Below, one piece after another: positions 23,392 through 32,870 of a stretch of DNA of 33,043 nt. Where the stretch lies: the NCBI GenBank assembly GCA_013288325.1, contig JABDCB010000032.1, forward strand, positions 1-33,043, written 5' to 3'. How positions within the stretch are numbered: position 1 is the first letter of the stretch; each line of letters opens with the position of its first letter. Under the pieces are notes generated by a model. That model was given only the letters and a program-made list of their open reading frames with translations, did not search any database and was not told where the DNA came from. The DNA comes from Bacteroidota bacterium. Lineage in GTDB: Bacteria; Bacteroidota; Bacteroidia; Palsa-965. Made by a program: the position numbers and the translations under genes.

Positions 23392-26300
23392 ATGAACAAT
23401 CTTCCCTCCCTGAAAAGAGTATCTCTGATGCTTCTGGTATGCTGTATTTTAATGCTTGGGGCCTGTTTCCACGGCAGGAAGCAACTCTCGGAAATAAATC
23501 CTGCTTTTGGAAAGTATATCGCCGGTTACACATCGGGTATTATTTCCAAACGTGCGCCGATCCGTATTCAACTTATTCGCGGTACGGATGATGGAGCCCC
23601 CGGCGTGTATATGGAGCAGGATCAGTTGGAAAAGATATTTGAACTCGATCCTGCCGTAAAAGGGAAAGTGCATGTGGAAGATGGCGGTCATATGATCTCC
23701 TTTATCCCTGAAAAGGATTTGCAGCAAGGACAGTTGTACGATGTCCACTTCAATCTGGGAAAGTTGCTGAAAGTTGAACAATCCTTAAGTGATTTTCATT
23801 TTCAGTTTGCTACCCGTCAGCAAAGTATCCGGGTGGAGCTAGGAGGTTTAGCAACCTATGACAATTGGGATGTTGAATGGGAGCATCTGGAAGGCCGGAT
23901 AAAAACCGAAGATGCTCCTGACAGCACGGCCTTGTGCAAGTGTATCACTGCCGAGCAGGATGGGAAACCACTGAAGGTTCATGTGTATTATAATCAATAT
24001 GAGAATAACGATTTTGAATTTCGTGTAGACAGTGTAAAACGGGATGAGAAAAAGAGCAAGGTTACGGTAAGCTGGAACGGAGGGTCGTTCGGACTTTCCA
24101 ATCTCCGCGAATCGGAGACGGTTGATGTTGTACCGTTAGGCGATTTCAGCGTTGATAAAACGGTTGTAACGCAGGAGCCTGACGAATCGGTAGCACTTAC
24201 CTTTTCCGACCGGTTAAAGCCTACCCAGGATCTGAATGGAATTGTAACCATAGAAGGGATTGACAACCTGACCTTTCAGATTGAAAGTAATACCCTCCAT
24301 GTATTTATCCCAGGGCACCATCTGGGTAGCAAAAAATTAAGGATAGGAACAGGGGTTAAAAATTTCAAAGGATATAAGATGCAGTCGGAGTATATAACCG
24401 ACATCGTCTTTGATGAGCCCAAACCAAGGGTACGATTAATTGGCAATGGGGTGATATTACCGGGTTCAAACAAACTCTTGTTTCCTTTTGAAGCGGTGGG
24501 CCTTAAATCAATCGATGTAAGGGTGATGAAGATTTTTGAAAATAATGTACAGCAATTCCTGCAGGTAAACGGACTGGATGGAGAAAATGAGCTTCAGCGT
24601 GTAGGGAAGAAGCTGGTGGAAAAGAAAATATTTCTTGATACGGACAAAAAATCAGATTTGCATCAATGGAACCATTACAGTTTTGATCTGGCAAAGTTTA
24701 TTAACCCTGAACAGGGAGCTATATACCGGGTTGATATCAAGTTTAATAAAAAAGATGCTGTATGTGATTGCCCGGTAGAAAGCAATCCGGAGAATGAAAC
24801 AGAAAATGAAGAGGAACCAACGCTTAAAGATAAGACATGGAATGAAGGAGGGTGGGGTGGTTATGAATATGGTTTCAATCAGGGATATGAATCATACAAT
24901 TATGACTATAGCGACTCCAGAGAGCCCTGCGATGAAAGTTATTATTACGGGAAAGCCGTAGGACGTAATATCCTGGCTTCCGATCTGGGTATTACCGCTA
25001 AAATAGGAGAGGATCGGATCGCTAATGTCTTTGTGAGCAACCTCATAACAACCGACCCTGTTGGAGGAACCAACATTGATTTTTTTGATTATCAGCATCA
25101 GCTTATTTGCAGCACGGTAACCGACGCCAATGGAATGGCTGATATTCTTTTAAAAAGCAAGCCATTTTTGCTGGTAGCCAAATACGGAAAACAAAGAGGC
25201 TATCTGAAAATGAAAGATGAAGAGTCCAACAGCCTGAGCAAGTTTGATGTTTCAGGAGAAGTAGTTCAGAAAGGAGTAAAAGGATTTATATACGGAGAAC
25301 GAGGGGTGTGGAGACCGGGCGATTCCCTCTTTTTGTCTTTTATTATGGAAGATAAGCAGCACCAGATTCCTGCCAATCATCCAGTAAGTTTTGAGCTGCT
25401 TGATCCGGATAATAAAGTAGTGCAGAAAATAGTCCATAATAAATCTGTAGCCGGTATCTATGATTTTCGCACGGCTACCGATCCCGATGCCCCTACCGGT
25501 AACTGGACAGCACAGGTTAAAGTGGGTAACCGGATATTTACCCATAGCCTGAAAGTGGAAACTGTAAAACCCAACCGGTTGAAAATTTATCTTGATTTCG
25601 GAAAGGAAAGACTTACCCGCGACGATAAAGATTCATCGGCACAATTGCAGGTTAAATGGCTGCATGGAGCAGTAGCTAAAAAGTTGCAGGCGAGAATAGA
25701 TGTGACGGTTAATCAGATGGCCACAGAATTTAAAGGCTATCCGGGATATACATTTGACAACCCTTTGCAAAGTGTCTTTACCGATCAGCAAACCGTTTTT
25801 GATGGTAAGGTGGATGAAGAAGGAAAAGCCAAATTCAGCACTCATCTTAAAATTGCGGATGCTGCACCCGGCATGCTAAGAGCCTTTTTTACTACCAAAG
25901 TATTTGAAGAGGGTGGAGATTTCAGCATCGATCGCTATAGCATTCCATATTCTCCCTACAGCAGCTATGTGGGTCTGGATGTGCCAAAAGGAGAGGGATA
26001 CGGGGGGATGCTGGATGCTTCCAAGACGCATTATATTGATGTAGCTACTATAAGCAGCGATGGTAAACCGGTAAGCAGACAAAAATTGAATCTGAAGATC
26101 TATGATATTGAATGGCGCTGGTGGTGGGATCATTCCGATAATGATGTGGCCAGCTACCTCGCCAGAAGTAGCACGGTTCCGGTACTCGACTCAGCAATAA
26201 GTACGGTAAACGGAAAAGGAAAATTCCGGTTCAACCTCTGGACACAAGGCTATGGTCGCTACCTGATTATGCTTACCGATCCTGTTAGTGGTCATACCGC

Positions 26301-29025
26301 AGGGAAAGTAGTGTATGTTGACTGGCCATGGTGGTCGCGAGGACATGTAAAAGAAAATGAAAATGCCACTATGCTCAGTTTTTCGAGCGATAAGGAAAAA
26401 TATACTACCGGAGAAACAATGAAACTTACAATTCCATCTTCTTCAGGTGGCAGAGCATTGATATGCATAGAATCAGGAACCAAGGTGTTGAAAAAACTCT
26501 GGGTGCCAACCACGCAGACGCAGACCCGGTATGAAATGACAGTCACACCCGATATGGCACCGTATTGTTATCTGCATGTGGCACTTATCCAACCCCATAA
26601 TAAAACAAAGAACGATTTGCCTATTCGTATGTATGGCGTCATCCCCATTCAGGTGGATAATCCGGCCTCTCATCTGGAACCTGTTATCACCATGCCCGAT
26701 GTACTGAAACCGGAAGGTGTGGCTATGGTTCATGTCAAAGAAGCGAAAGGAAAACCAATGGCATACACACTCGCCATTGTGGATGAGGGACTATTGGATC
26801 TGACCCGTTTTAAAACTCCGGACCCATGGAAAACATTCAATGCAAAAGAAGCCTTGGGTGTAAAGACCTGGGATATCTATGATCTGGTGATGGGTGCCTA
26901 TACCGGAAAGATGGACAAAATATTGAGCATTGGAGGAGATGGTGATGGATTAGGCCGTAAAGGAACCAAAGCCAATCGGTTTAAACCGGTTGTACGGTTT
27001 GTTGGTCCGTTTCGTTTGAAACCTGGACAAGAGGCACTCCATAAAATCACGATGCCTAATTATGTAGGATCTGTCCGGGTGATGGTGGTGGCCGGAGAAG
27101 ATGGTGCATATGGGGAAACAGAGAAAACGGTACCGGTACGTAAACCGCTCATGATCCTGGCTACTTTACCCCGTGTGCTGGGTCCGGGTGAAACGGTTTC
27201 TCTTCCGGTAGATGTGTTTGCCATGGAAAAGCAGGTTCAGGATGTAAAGATTGAAGTTCAAAGCAACGACCTGTTGGTGCTGGAAACCCCGGCTCATCAG
27301 AACATTCATTTCCGTGAAATCGGAGATGAAGTGATAAACTACCAGTTTAAGGTGGCTGAAAAAACTGGTGTTGCAAAAGTAAAAGTGATAGCAACCTGCG
27401 GAAAGGAACGGACGGAGCAGGATATCGAACTGGATGTAAGAACCCCCAATCCCCCGGTATCGGATGTTCAGGAAACGATTGTGGAGTCGGGCAAGTCATG
27501 GGATGCAACGGTTGCCTACCGGGGACTGAAGGGAACCAATGGAGTGCTGCTGGAAGTATCTTCCATTCCTTCTATCAATCTCGGCAACCGGCTCAGCTAC
27601 CTGCTGGAATATCCACATGGTTGTATAGAGCAAACCACTTCTTCTGTTTTTCCTCAGTTATTGGTTGGCAACCTGATGGAGCTTAAAGCGGATGATAAGG
27701 CAAAAATTACCTATAATATCAAAGCAGGTCTAAAGCGATTACAACTGTTTCAAACTGGAAACGGAGGATTTGCATATTGGCCTTTTCAAACCGATGATAG
27801 TGAATGGGGATCCAACTATGCAGGTCATTTCATGATTGAAGCCGAGAAGAGGGGATACGACCTGCCGCATGGAATGAAAGCCCGCTGGGTTAAATATCAG
27901 CAGAACGCTGCCAAACAATGGATGAGGGGAGATAACAGGATGTATAACCACCCTCATGGAGAAGAGAGTTATGAAGTTATCCAGGCCTATCGTTTATATA
28001 CATTGGCACTGGCTTCTGCACCGGAAATAGGAGCCATGAATCGGTTAAGAGAAGAGAAAACGCTTTGTGGTGCGGCTCGCTGGCGTTTGGCTGCCGCATA
28101 TCAGCTCATCGGGCAAACGGAAATTGCCAAAGAGATAACCCAAAATGCTTCCCTGTTTGTGTCATCATATGTAGAGTTAAGCTATAGCTATGGAAGTGCA
28201 GTACGTGATGAAGCGATGATTCTGGAAACACTTTGTCTGATGAATGATCGTGTGAAAGCAGCCCAACTGGTTAAGACCATTGCAAAGGCTCTGAATAGCA
28301 ATGAATGGATGAATACCCAGGAAACAGCTTATTGTTTGCTTTCCATGTGCCGTTTCAGCGGAGCTAACAGTGCAGGAACGGGAATGAAATTCAGCTATTC
28401 ACTGAACGGAGCTTCTTCTGTACAAAGAACAAGCTTATCACCTGTTTGTCAGCTCAAACTAACGGAGGATCAATTTCCGGCCAAAGGAAAGGTGCAGATT
28501 ACCAATCAGGGTACCGGAATCCTGTACGCCAAGGTAGTGGTAAGGGGTGTTCCTTTACAGGGCGATCAGAGCAGTGCTTCCAGCAACTTGGCCATCGATG
28601 TGAAATATACCAATCTGAAAGGTGTAACTATAGATCCGGGTAAAATGATCCAGGGAACAGATTTTATTGCCGAAGTAAAAATAACAAACCCCGGAACCCG
28701 TGGAAGCTTGAAAGAGATGGCGCTGAATCAGATATTCCCATCAGGTTGGGAGATACACAACTCACGCATGGATGAAAATGTTTCGCCACTTGTCTCGGCT
28801 ATTGCTTCTTATCAGGATATAAGAGATGATAGGATTTACAGCTACTATAATATAGAGCCCAATGAAAGCAAGACGTTTAGGGTATTGCTGAATGCAACCT
28901 ATCTGGGACGGTTTTATCTGCCCACGGTAAGCAGCGAAGCGATGTATGATAACAGCATCAATGCCCGTGTTCCCGGTCGCTGGGTGGAAGTGGTGAAGGA
29001 GACAAGGGCTGTTGCAAAAAAATAG
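23392..29025 (+). CDS. Alpha-2-macroglobulin family lipoprotein with intact thioester
   Basis: 1877 aa from the ATG at 23392; a GTG eight codons upstream is in frame but less natural. Residues 1-24 form a lipoprotein signal with Cys in LMLGAC, suggesting lipidation. Domains: bacterial MG/bait-type regions across residues 30-1200, GVWRPGDSLF (macroglobulin MG2 hallmark), an alpha-2-macroglobulin core, and the thioester motif HGCIEQTT (C1411, E1413, Q1414) followed by an alpha-helical toroid (YLLEYPHG..., GNGGFAYWP). A Glu- and Tyr/Gly-rich insert (about residues 465-520) is unusual in look but occurs in Bacteroidota relatives. It should trap invading proteases at the cell surface or periplasm. 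It is 35 bp upstream of pbpC, the pairing known from E. coli yfhM-pbpC. Confidence 0.95.
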   Translation: MNNLPSLKRVSLMLLVCCILMLGACFHGRKQLSEINPAFGKYIAGYTSGIISKRAPIRIQLIRGTDDGAPGVYMEQDQLEKIFELDPAVKGKVHVEDGGHMISFIPEKDLQQGQLYDVHFNLGKLLKVEQSLSDFHFQFATRQQSIRVELGGLATYDNWDVEWEHLEGRIKTEDAPDSTALCKCITAEQDGKPLKVHVYYNQYENNDFEFRVDSVKRDEKKSKVTVSWNGGSFGLSNLRESETVDVVPLGDFSVDKTVVTQEPDESVALTFSDRLKPTQDLNGIVTIEGIDNLTFQIESNTLHVFIPGHHLGSKKLRIGTGVKNFKGYKMQSEYITDIVFDEPKPRVRLIGNGVILPGSNKLLFPFEAVGLKSIDVRVMKIFENNVQQFLQVNGLDGENELQRVGKKLVEKKIFLDTDKKSDLHQWNHYSFDLAKFINPEQGAIYRVDIKFNKKDAVCDCPVESNPENETENEEEPTLKDKTWNEGGWGGYEYGFNQGYESYNYDYSDSREPCDESYYYGKAVGRNILASDLGITAKIGEDRIANVFVSNLITTDPVGGTNIDFFDYQHQLICSTVTDANGMADILLKSKPFLLVAKYGKQRGYLKMKDEESNSLSKFDVSGEVVQKGVKGFIYGERGVWRPGDSLFLSFIMEDKQHQIPANHPVSFELLDPDNKVVQKIVHNKSVAGIYDFRTATDPDAPTGNWTAQVKVGNRIFTHSLKVETVKPNRLKIYLDFGKERLTRDDKDSSAQLQVKWLHGAVAKKLQARIDVTVNQMATEFKGYPGYTFDNPLQSVFTDQQTVFDGKVDEEGKAKFSTHLKIADAAPGMLRAFFTTKVFEEGGDFSIDRYSIPYSPYSSYVGLDVPKGEGYGGMLDASKTHYIDVATISSDGKPVSRQKLNLKIYDIEWRWWWDHSDNDVASYLARSSTVPVLDSAISTVNGKGKFRFNLWTQGYGRYLIMLTDPVSGHTAGKVVYVDWPWWSRGHVKENENATMLSFSSDKEKYTTGETMKLTIPSSSGGRALICIESGTKVLKKLWVPTTQTQTRYEMTVTPDMAPYCYLHVALIQPHNKTKNDLPIRMYGVIPIQVDNPASHLEPVITMPDVLKPEGVAMVHVKEAKGKPMAYTLAIVDEGLLDLTRFKTPDPWKTFNAKEALGVKTWDIYDLVMGAYTGKMDKILSIGGDGDGLGRKGTKANRFKPVVRFVGPFRLKPGQEALHKITMPNYVGSVRVMVVAGEDGAYGETEKTVPVRKPLMILATLPRVLGPGETVSLPVDVFAMEKQVQDVKIEVQSNDLLVLETPAHQNIHFREIGDEVINYQFKVAEKTGVAKVKVIATCGKERTEQDIELDVRTPNPPVSDVQETIVESGKSWDATVAYRGLKGTNGVLLEVSSIPSINLGNRLSYLLEYPHGCIEQTTSSVFPQLLVGNLMELKADDKAKITYNIKAGLKRLQLFQTGNGGFAYWPFQTDDSEWGSNYAGHFMIEAEKRGYDLPHGMKARWVKYQQNAAKQWMRGDNRMYNHPHGEESYEVIQAYRLYTLALASAPEIGAMNRLREEKTLCGAARWRLAAAYQLIGQTEIAKEITQNASLFVSSYVELSYSYGSAVRDEAMILETLCLMNDRVKAAQLVKTIAKALNSNEWMNTQETAYCLLSMCRFSGANSAGTGMKFSYSLNGASSVQRTSLSPVCQLKLTEDQFPAKGKVQITNQGTGILYAKVVVRGVPLQGDQSSASSNLAIDVKYTNLKGVTIDPGKMIQGTDFIAEVKITNPGTRGSLKEMALNQIFPSGWEIHNSRMDENVSPLVSAIASYQDIRDDRIYSYYNIEPNESKTFRVLLNATYLGRFYLPTVSSEAMYDNSINARVPGRWVEVVKETRAVAKK

Positions 29026-29060
29026 ATTGGTATTCATCTGCACGAGTTAAAACAACGACT

Positions 29061-31418
29061 ATGCTTTGCCGTATATCAGAACTATATTCCAAATACAGGT
29101 ACTTGTTGCTCTGCATCCGTATTCCTCTATTTGTATGGTTTCTGTTTTGCCTGCCTCCTGAATTGTTTCGTCCTCCGTCTTCTACGGTGTTACTCGACAG
29201 GATGGGAGATCTGCTGGGGGCAAAAATTTCGGATGACGGGCAATGGCGCTTTCCGGCAGGGAAGTCGGTTCCATCCAAGTTCAAAACCTGTATCCTGCAG
29301 TTTGAGGACCGCGATTATTATGCGCATCATGGAGTTAGTTTCAAAGCGATGGGCAGGGCGCTGATGCAAAATATAAAGGCAAGAAGGGTTGTGAGCGGGG
29401 GCAGCACCATCACCATGCAGGTGATACGTCTTTCCAGAAAAAATAAAGCCAGGAGTCTGTATGAAAAAGGAGTTGAATTCATGATGGCTATCCGGCTGGA
29501 GATGCGTTATAACAAAGATGAAATCCTGGAGATGTATGCTTCCAATGCTCCTTTTGGAAGTAATGTAGTAGGGTTGGAGGCTGCTTCGTGGCGTTATTTT
29601 GGGAGGTCGCCGGATAAACTCAGCTGGGCAGAATCGGCTACACTGGCAGTATTACCTAATGCTCCCAGTCTTATATATCCGGGTCATAACCCGATTCATT
29701 TGCTTCATAAACGCAACCGGTTACTGGCCAGGTTAAGACTCATCGGTGTGCTGGATGAAACAGCTTATCGCCTGGCACTTACAGAACCATTACCCGGCAA
29801 GCCGCTCGATCTTCCGCATCTGGCCCCTCATCTGTTAAACAGATGTGTAAGCGAAGGCAATAAAGGGCAGATTCTTCACAGCACCATTGATCCATCCCTG
29901 CAGAAAAGAGTGTTACAGGTGGTAGCCATACATCACCGGGATTTGCTATCCAATAAAATATGCAATGCTGCCGTGTTGGTGTTGTCGGTAAAAACAGGAG
30001 AAGTTTTATCGTATGTGGGGAATACTGAAAAAGACACGGCTGATGAAGGCAATGATGTGGATATTATTCAGGCCCCGAGGAGTACAGGCAGCATACTGAA
30101 ACCGCTTTTGTATGCGGAAATGCTGAACGACGGGAAACTGATGCCTAAAATGCTCATTCCTGATATTCCTACTCAGATAGGTTCGTATGCACCCAAAAAT
30201 TTCAGCCAGTCGTATGACGGGGCTGTTCCTGCCAACAGGGCCCTGTCACGTTCTTTGAATATTCCGGCCGTACGTATGTTGAATGAGTATGGAGTGGAAA
30301 GATATCATCGTCAATTAAAAGCATTGGGTCTTACCACCCTTCAGAAACCAGCGGCTTATTATGGACTGTCTCTTATCCTGGGTGGTGCTGAAGCTAAATT
30401 ATGGGATCTCGCTTCCGTTTATGCCATGATGGGCCGGATATTGAACCAATATCCTCATTACAAACCGGGACTTAAAACACGCCCTCATTATCTGTACGGA
30501 GAAAAAACAAAGACAGACAAACAGGATACACTGCCTCTATTAAATCCGTCATCCATCTGGTGCACCTTTGAAGCGATGGTGGAAGTAAACCGTCCGGATG
30601 AGGAAGCCAATTGGAGATCCTTTGCTTCGGCGGGCAAGATAGCCTGGAAAACAGGAACCAGCTTTGGCTTTCGGGATGCATGGGCCATTGGTGTAAATGC
30701 TGATTTTGTAGTGGCTGTATGGGTAGGCAATGCGAATGGAGAAGGTCGCCCCGGACTTACGGGTATTTCGGCTGCAGCACCTTTACTGTTCGATGTTTTT
30801 GCTTTGATGCCGGGAGGAAGATGGTTTCGCAAACCAACAGAGGATATGAGCCGTATTCCTGTCTGTAGTCTTAGTGGTCACCGGGCTTCTGAATACTGTA
30901 CTCAGGTAGATACGGTAGAAGTGCCTTTGACATCCTTGCAAACCATATCCTGTCCGTATCATCAGCTGGTTCATCTGGATCATACCGGTAAATGGAGGGT
31001 GGACAGCGATTGTGAAAGCGTAAATGCCATGAAGCACGAGGTGTTTTTTGTGCTTCCGCCTGTCATTGAGAAATATTACCGTTTTAATAATCCCAATTAC
31101 AAACCTTTACCGGAATACAGGGCTGATTGTAACCAGAAAACAGGAGGAAACAGCCTGGCAATCATTTATCCAAAAAAATCAAGCCGGATCTATGTGCCGG
31201 TTCAGATAGACGGAACAACAGGAAAGACTGTTTTCGAAGCTACACACCGCAGCAATACAACAGCCGTATACTGGCATCTGGATGATGTGTTTATTGCTGA
31301 AACGAGAACGATACATCAGGTAGAAATAAATCCTTCCCTTGGCAAGCATACCCTTACTCTTGTAGATGAAAACGGGAATAGTGTTTCCCAAAGCTTCGAA
31401 GTCGTGGGGAAGGAGTAA
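29061..31418 (+). CDS. pbpC: Penicillin-binding protein 1C
   Basis: 785 aa bifunctional peptidoglycan synthase. An N-terminal membrane span (about 14-31) is followed by a GT51 transglycosylase: FEDRDYYAHHGVSF with E82, GGSTITMQVIR (113-123) and NAPFGSNVVGLEAA. The transpeptidase domain has SxxK at S344-I-L-K347 (APRSTGSILKP), SxN at S398-L-N400 and KTG at 530-532. The C-terminal domain (about 600-785) is the BiPBP_C type found in PBP1C. PBP1C polymerises glycan strands; the transpeptidase role is often weak, but all three motifs are present here. The 35-bp gap after the alpha-2-macroglobulin gene supports an operon for repair and defence of damaged envelope. It converges with the next gene, leaving 9 bp between stops. 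Confidence 0.96.
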   Translation: MLCRISELYSKYRYLLLCIRIPLFVWFLFCLPPELFRPPSSTVLLDRMGDLLGAKISDDGQWRFPAGKSVPSKFKTCILQFEDRDYYAHHGVSFKAMGRALMQNIKARRVVSGGSTITMQVIRLSRKNKARSLYEKGVEFMMAIRLEMRYNKDEILEMYASNAPFGSNVVGLEAASWRYFGRSPDKLSWAESATLAVLPNAPSLIYPGHNPIHLLHKRNRLLARLRLIGVLDETAYRLALTEPLPGKPLDLPHLAPHLLNRCVSEGNKGQILHSTIDPSLQKRVLQVVAIHHRDLLSNKICNAAVLVLSVKTGEVLSYVGNTEKDTADEGNDVDIIQAPRSTGSILKPLLYAEMLNDGKLMPKMLIPDIPTQIGSYAPKNFSQSYDGAVPANRALSRSLNIPAVRMLNEYGVERYHRQLKALGLTTLQKPAAYYGLSLILGGAEAKLWDLASVYAMMGRILNQYPHYKPGLKTRPHYLYGEKTKTDKQDTLPLLNPSSIWCTFEAMVEVNRPDEEANWRSFASAGKIAWKTGTSFGFRDAWAIGVNADFVVAVWVGNANGEGRPGLTGISAAAPLLFDVFALMPGGRWFRKPTEDMSRIPVCSLSGHRASEYCTQVDTVEVPLTSLQTISCPYHQLVHLDHTGKWRVDSDCESVNAMKHEVFFVLPPVIEKYYRFNNPNYKPLPEYRADCNQKTGGNSLAIIYPKKSSRIYVPVQIDGTTGKTVFEATHRSNTTAVYWHLDDVFIAETRTIHQVEINPSLGKHTLTLVDENGNSVSQSFEVVGKE

Positions 31419-31427
31419 TGAATTGTT

Positions 31428-31895
31428 TTATCCGGGTTCAAACTCCAATACAAGGGTATCACCTTCTTTCAACTCTTTCCATTGTTCAAGGAGTTTCCTG
31501 TATTCTGTTTCCATTCCGGTGATCAGATCGGGTGTTAATGAATATGAATAAGGAATAGATAGGTGCTGTAACTCCTCTTTAATCAAAGCAGGGAATTGAT
31601 CCGCTGTACAGGCACCTGATGAAAGGGATTGCAGAGTGCGGGTCATGATTTCCGAATACCATGTTTCGGGCCCCAGGGTCTTGATAACCTGTTTGTCGGA
31701 GAGATCTTCAACAGAATAGCCTTTTCTGATGTTTCCGAAAAAGCCTTCTTTCAGTCCCAAGGTGTTTTCTACCACAAAATGGGCCATATCATGAAAAGGA
31801 ACATTGGGGCCTAAATCCGATACGGCAATACTTCCTCCATCTCTTTTACAGATAAGCCGGTTCCGGTTGTTCTTTTTGGTGATTTTTATTTCCAT
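31428..31895 (-). CDS. Conserved-looking hypothetical protein with PFHDMAHFVVE motif
   Basis: 155 aa, soluble, no signal. A short beta-strand start (MEIKITKKNNRNRLICKR) is followed by VPFHDMAHFVVENTLGL (52-68) and GFFGNIRKGYSVEDL, a pattern I have seen in uncharacterised bacterial proteins, but I cannot name a function. The His-x3-His pair could bind metal, though this is speculation. The last third is helical (LTPDLITGMETEYRKLLEQW) and ends in a strand VLEFEPG. It stands 35 bp downstream of the DUF6629-like gene on the same strand. A minus-strand box TATTTTTG (plus 31918-31925) sits just upstream. Confidence 0.75.
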   Translation of the reverse strand: MEIKITKKNNRNRLICKRDGGSIAVSDLGPNVPFHDMAHFVVENTLGLKEGFFGNIRKGYSVEDLSDKQVIKTLGPETWYSEIMTRTLQSLSSGACTADQFPALIKEELQHLSIPYSYSLTPDLITGMETEYRKLLEQWKELKEGDTLVLEFEPG

Positions 31896-31917
31896 GACCG
31901 TTTTGTCGTTGCGTATA

Positions 31918-31925
31918 CAAAAATA
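31918..31925 (-). promoter_or_regulatory. Possible -7 element upstream of the hypothetical gene
   Basis: TATTTTTG on the minus strand is an exact TAnnTTTG, 23 bp before the ATG at 31895. The -33 partner is poor (CTTA at the expected place), so the promoter call is weak. Confidence 0.3.
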
Positions 31926-31930
31926 AGAAA

Positions 31931-32599
31931 TCAGGCCTTACGCATAAGATTGGGGAATTGGGCAATTTTGATTTCCCTCATAATTAGCCATACCGCAATG
32001 CTGATAATGGATGCAAAAAAGCACCAGACCGAAATGGTATACTCCGTATAAAACAACCGGGTAACAATATAGGATACCAGTATGGCGACCGCCAATACCC
32101 ACATTCTTTTGACGGAAGAAAAGAAACAAGGTAGGATGGTAGCTATCAGATAAAGAATGGCTCCTGGATTCCGATAAGTAGCAGGATAATCCTGCTGATA
32201 GGAGATGTGGCGTCCGTCAATATGACCGGAGACCGGAAAGGCCAGCAGACAATAGCCGAGATAAGCAGATACGATTACTCCGCAACCGACCAATATGGTT
32301 TGTGCCTTTTTGCGTGTTTTATCCTTTTCCATCCGGAATAAGGCATATGGAACCCAGGTAGGCCATACAACCTGTGCAAAAAATATGAAGATATGACTGG
32401 TAACAAATTGGAGGTAAAGCATGGAAGGGTAGGTGAGCGATAGCCACAAAATACCTTCCGAAAACTGTTGGACGGCAAAAATAATGGGAATGCAGGCGAA
32501 AAAGAATTCGGATGGTTGCCTGGACTTCTTTATGGTAGCAACACCGATAACGGAAAGAACCACTCCTGAAGTAAAACTCGCTCCTGCTGAAAAACACAT
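31931..32599 (-). CDS. DUF6629-like integral membrane protein
   Basis: 222 aa with about seven membrane spans. The start MCFSAGASFTSGVVLSVIGVATIKK, including MCFSA and a Gly/Val-rich first helix, is the recognisable signature of the DUF6629 family. QQFSEGILWL in helix 2 (about 43-52) and PTWVPYALFRME (about 81-92) are also of that type. Function is unknown; the protein is presumably in the inner membrane. Possible promoter TACTTTTG on the minus strand (plus 32653-32660). Confidence 0.82.
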   Translation of the reverse strand: MCFSAGASFTSGVVLSVIGVATIKKSRQPSEFFFACIPIIFAVQQFSEGILWLSLTYPSMLYLQFVTSHIFIFFAQVVWPTWVPYALFRMEKDKTRKKAQTILVGCGVIVSAYLGYCLLAFPVSGHIDGRHISYQQDYPATYRNPGAILYLIATILPCFFSSVKRMWVLAVAILVSYIVTRLFYTEYTISVWCFFASIISIAVWLIMREIKIAQFPNLMRKA

Positions 32600-32652
32600 A
32601 GGCTTATAAGATATAATGTATACATAGCCTTATTGTCAGCAAGGATAGCTGC

Positions 32653-32660
32653 CAAAAGTA
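32653..32660 (-). promoter_or_regulatory. Possible -7 element upstream of the DUF6629-like gene
   Basis: TACTTTTG on the minus strand is an exact TAnnTTTG, about 54 bp before the ATG at 32599. No convincing -33 element was found at the expected spacing. Confidence 0.3.
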
Positions 32661-32870
32661 TACTATTAATATGGTTAACATGAGAATTTAAGAGGATAAG
32701 ACCGGGAAACTGACCAGAATCATCCTTATCATGGTTGACCTTTTCAAAGGCTAAAGAACTTACATTCAATATTACCGATGTAAGAAAACCCGCGGATATG
32801 TATATCGGGAAGCAAGCGTGGAGTCTACCTTGGTCCCAGAATACAAAGGATATAGTTAATACTATCGGCC

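Noticed and set aside
23392-31418. Novel defence system
   Set aside because: Alpha-2-macroglobulin next to PBP1C is an established bacterial arrangement; only the insert is worth a look.
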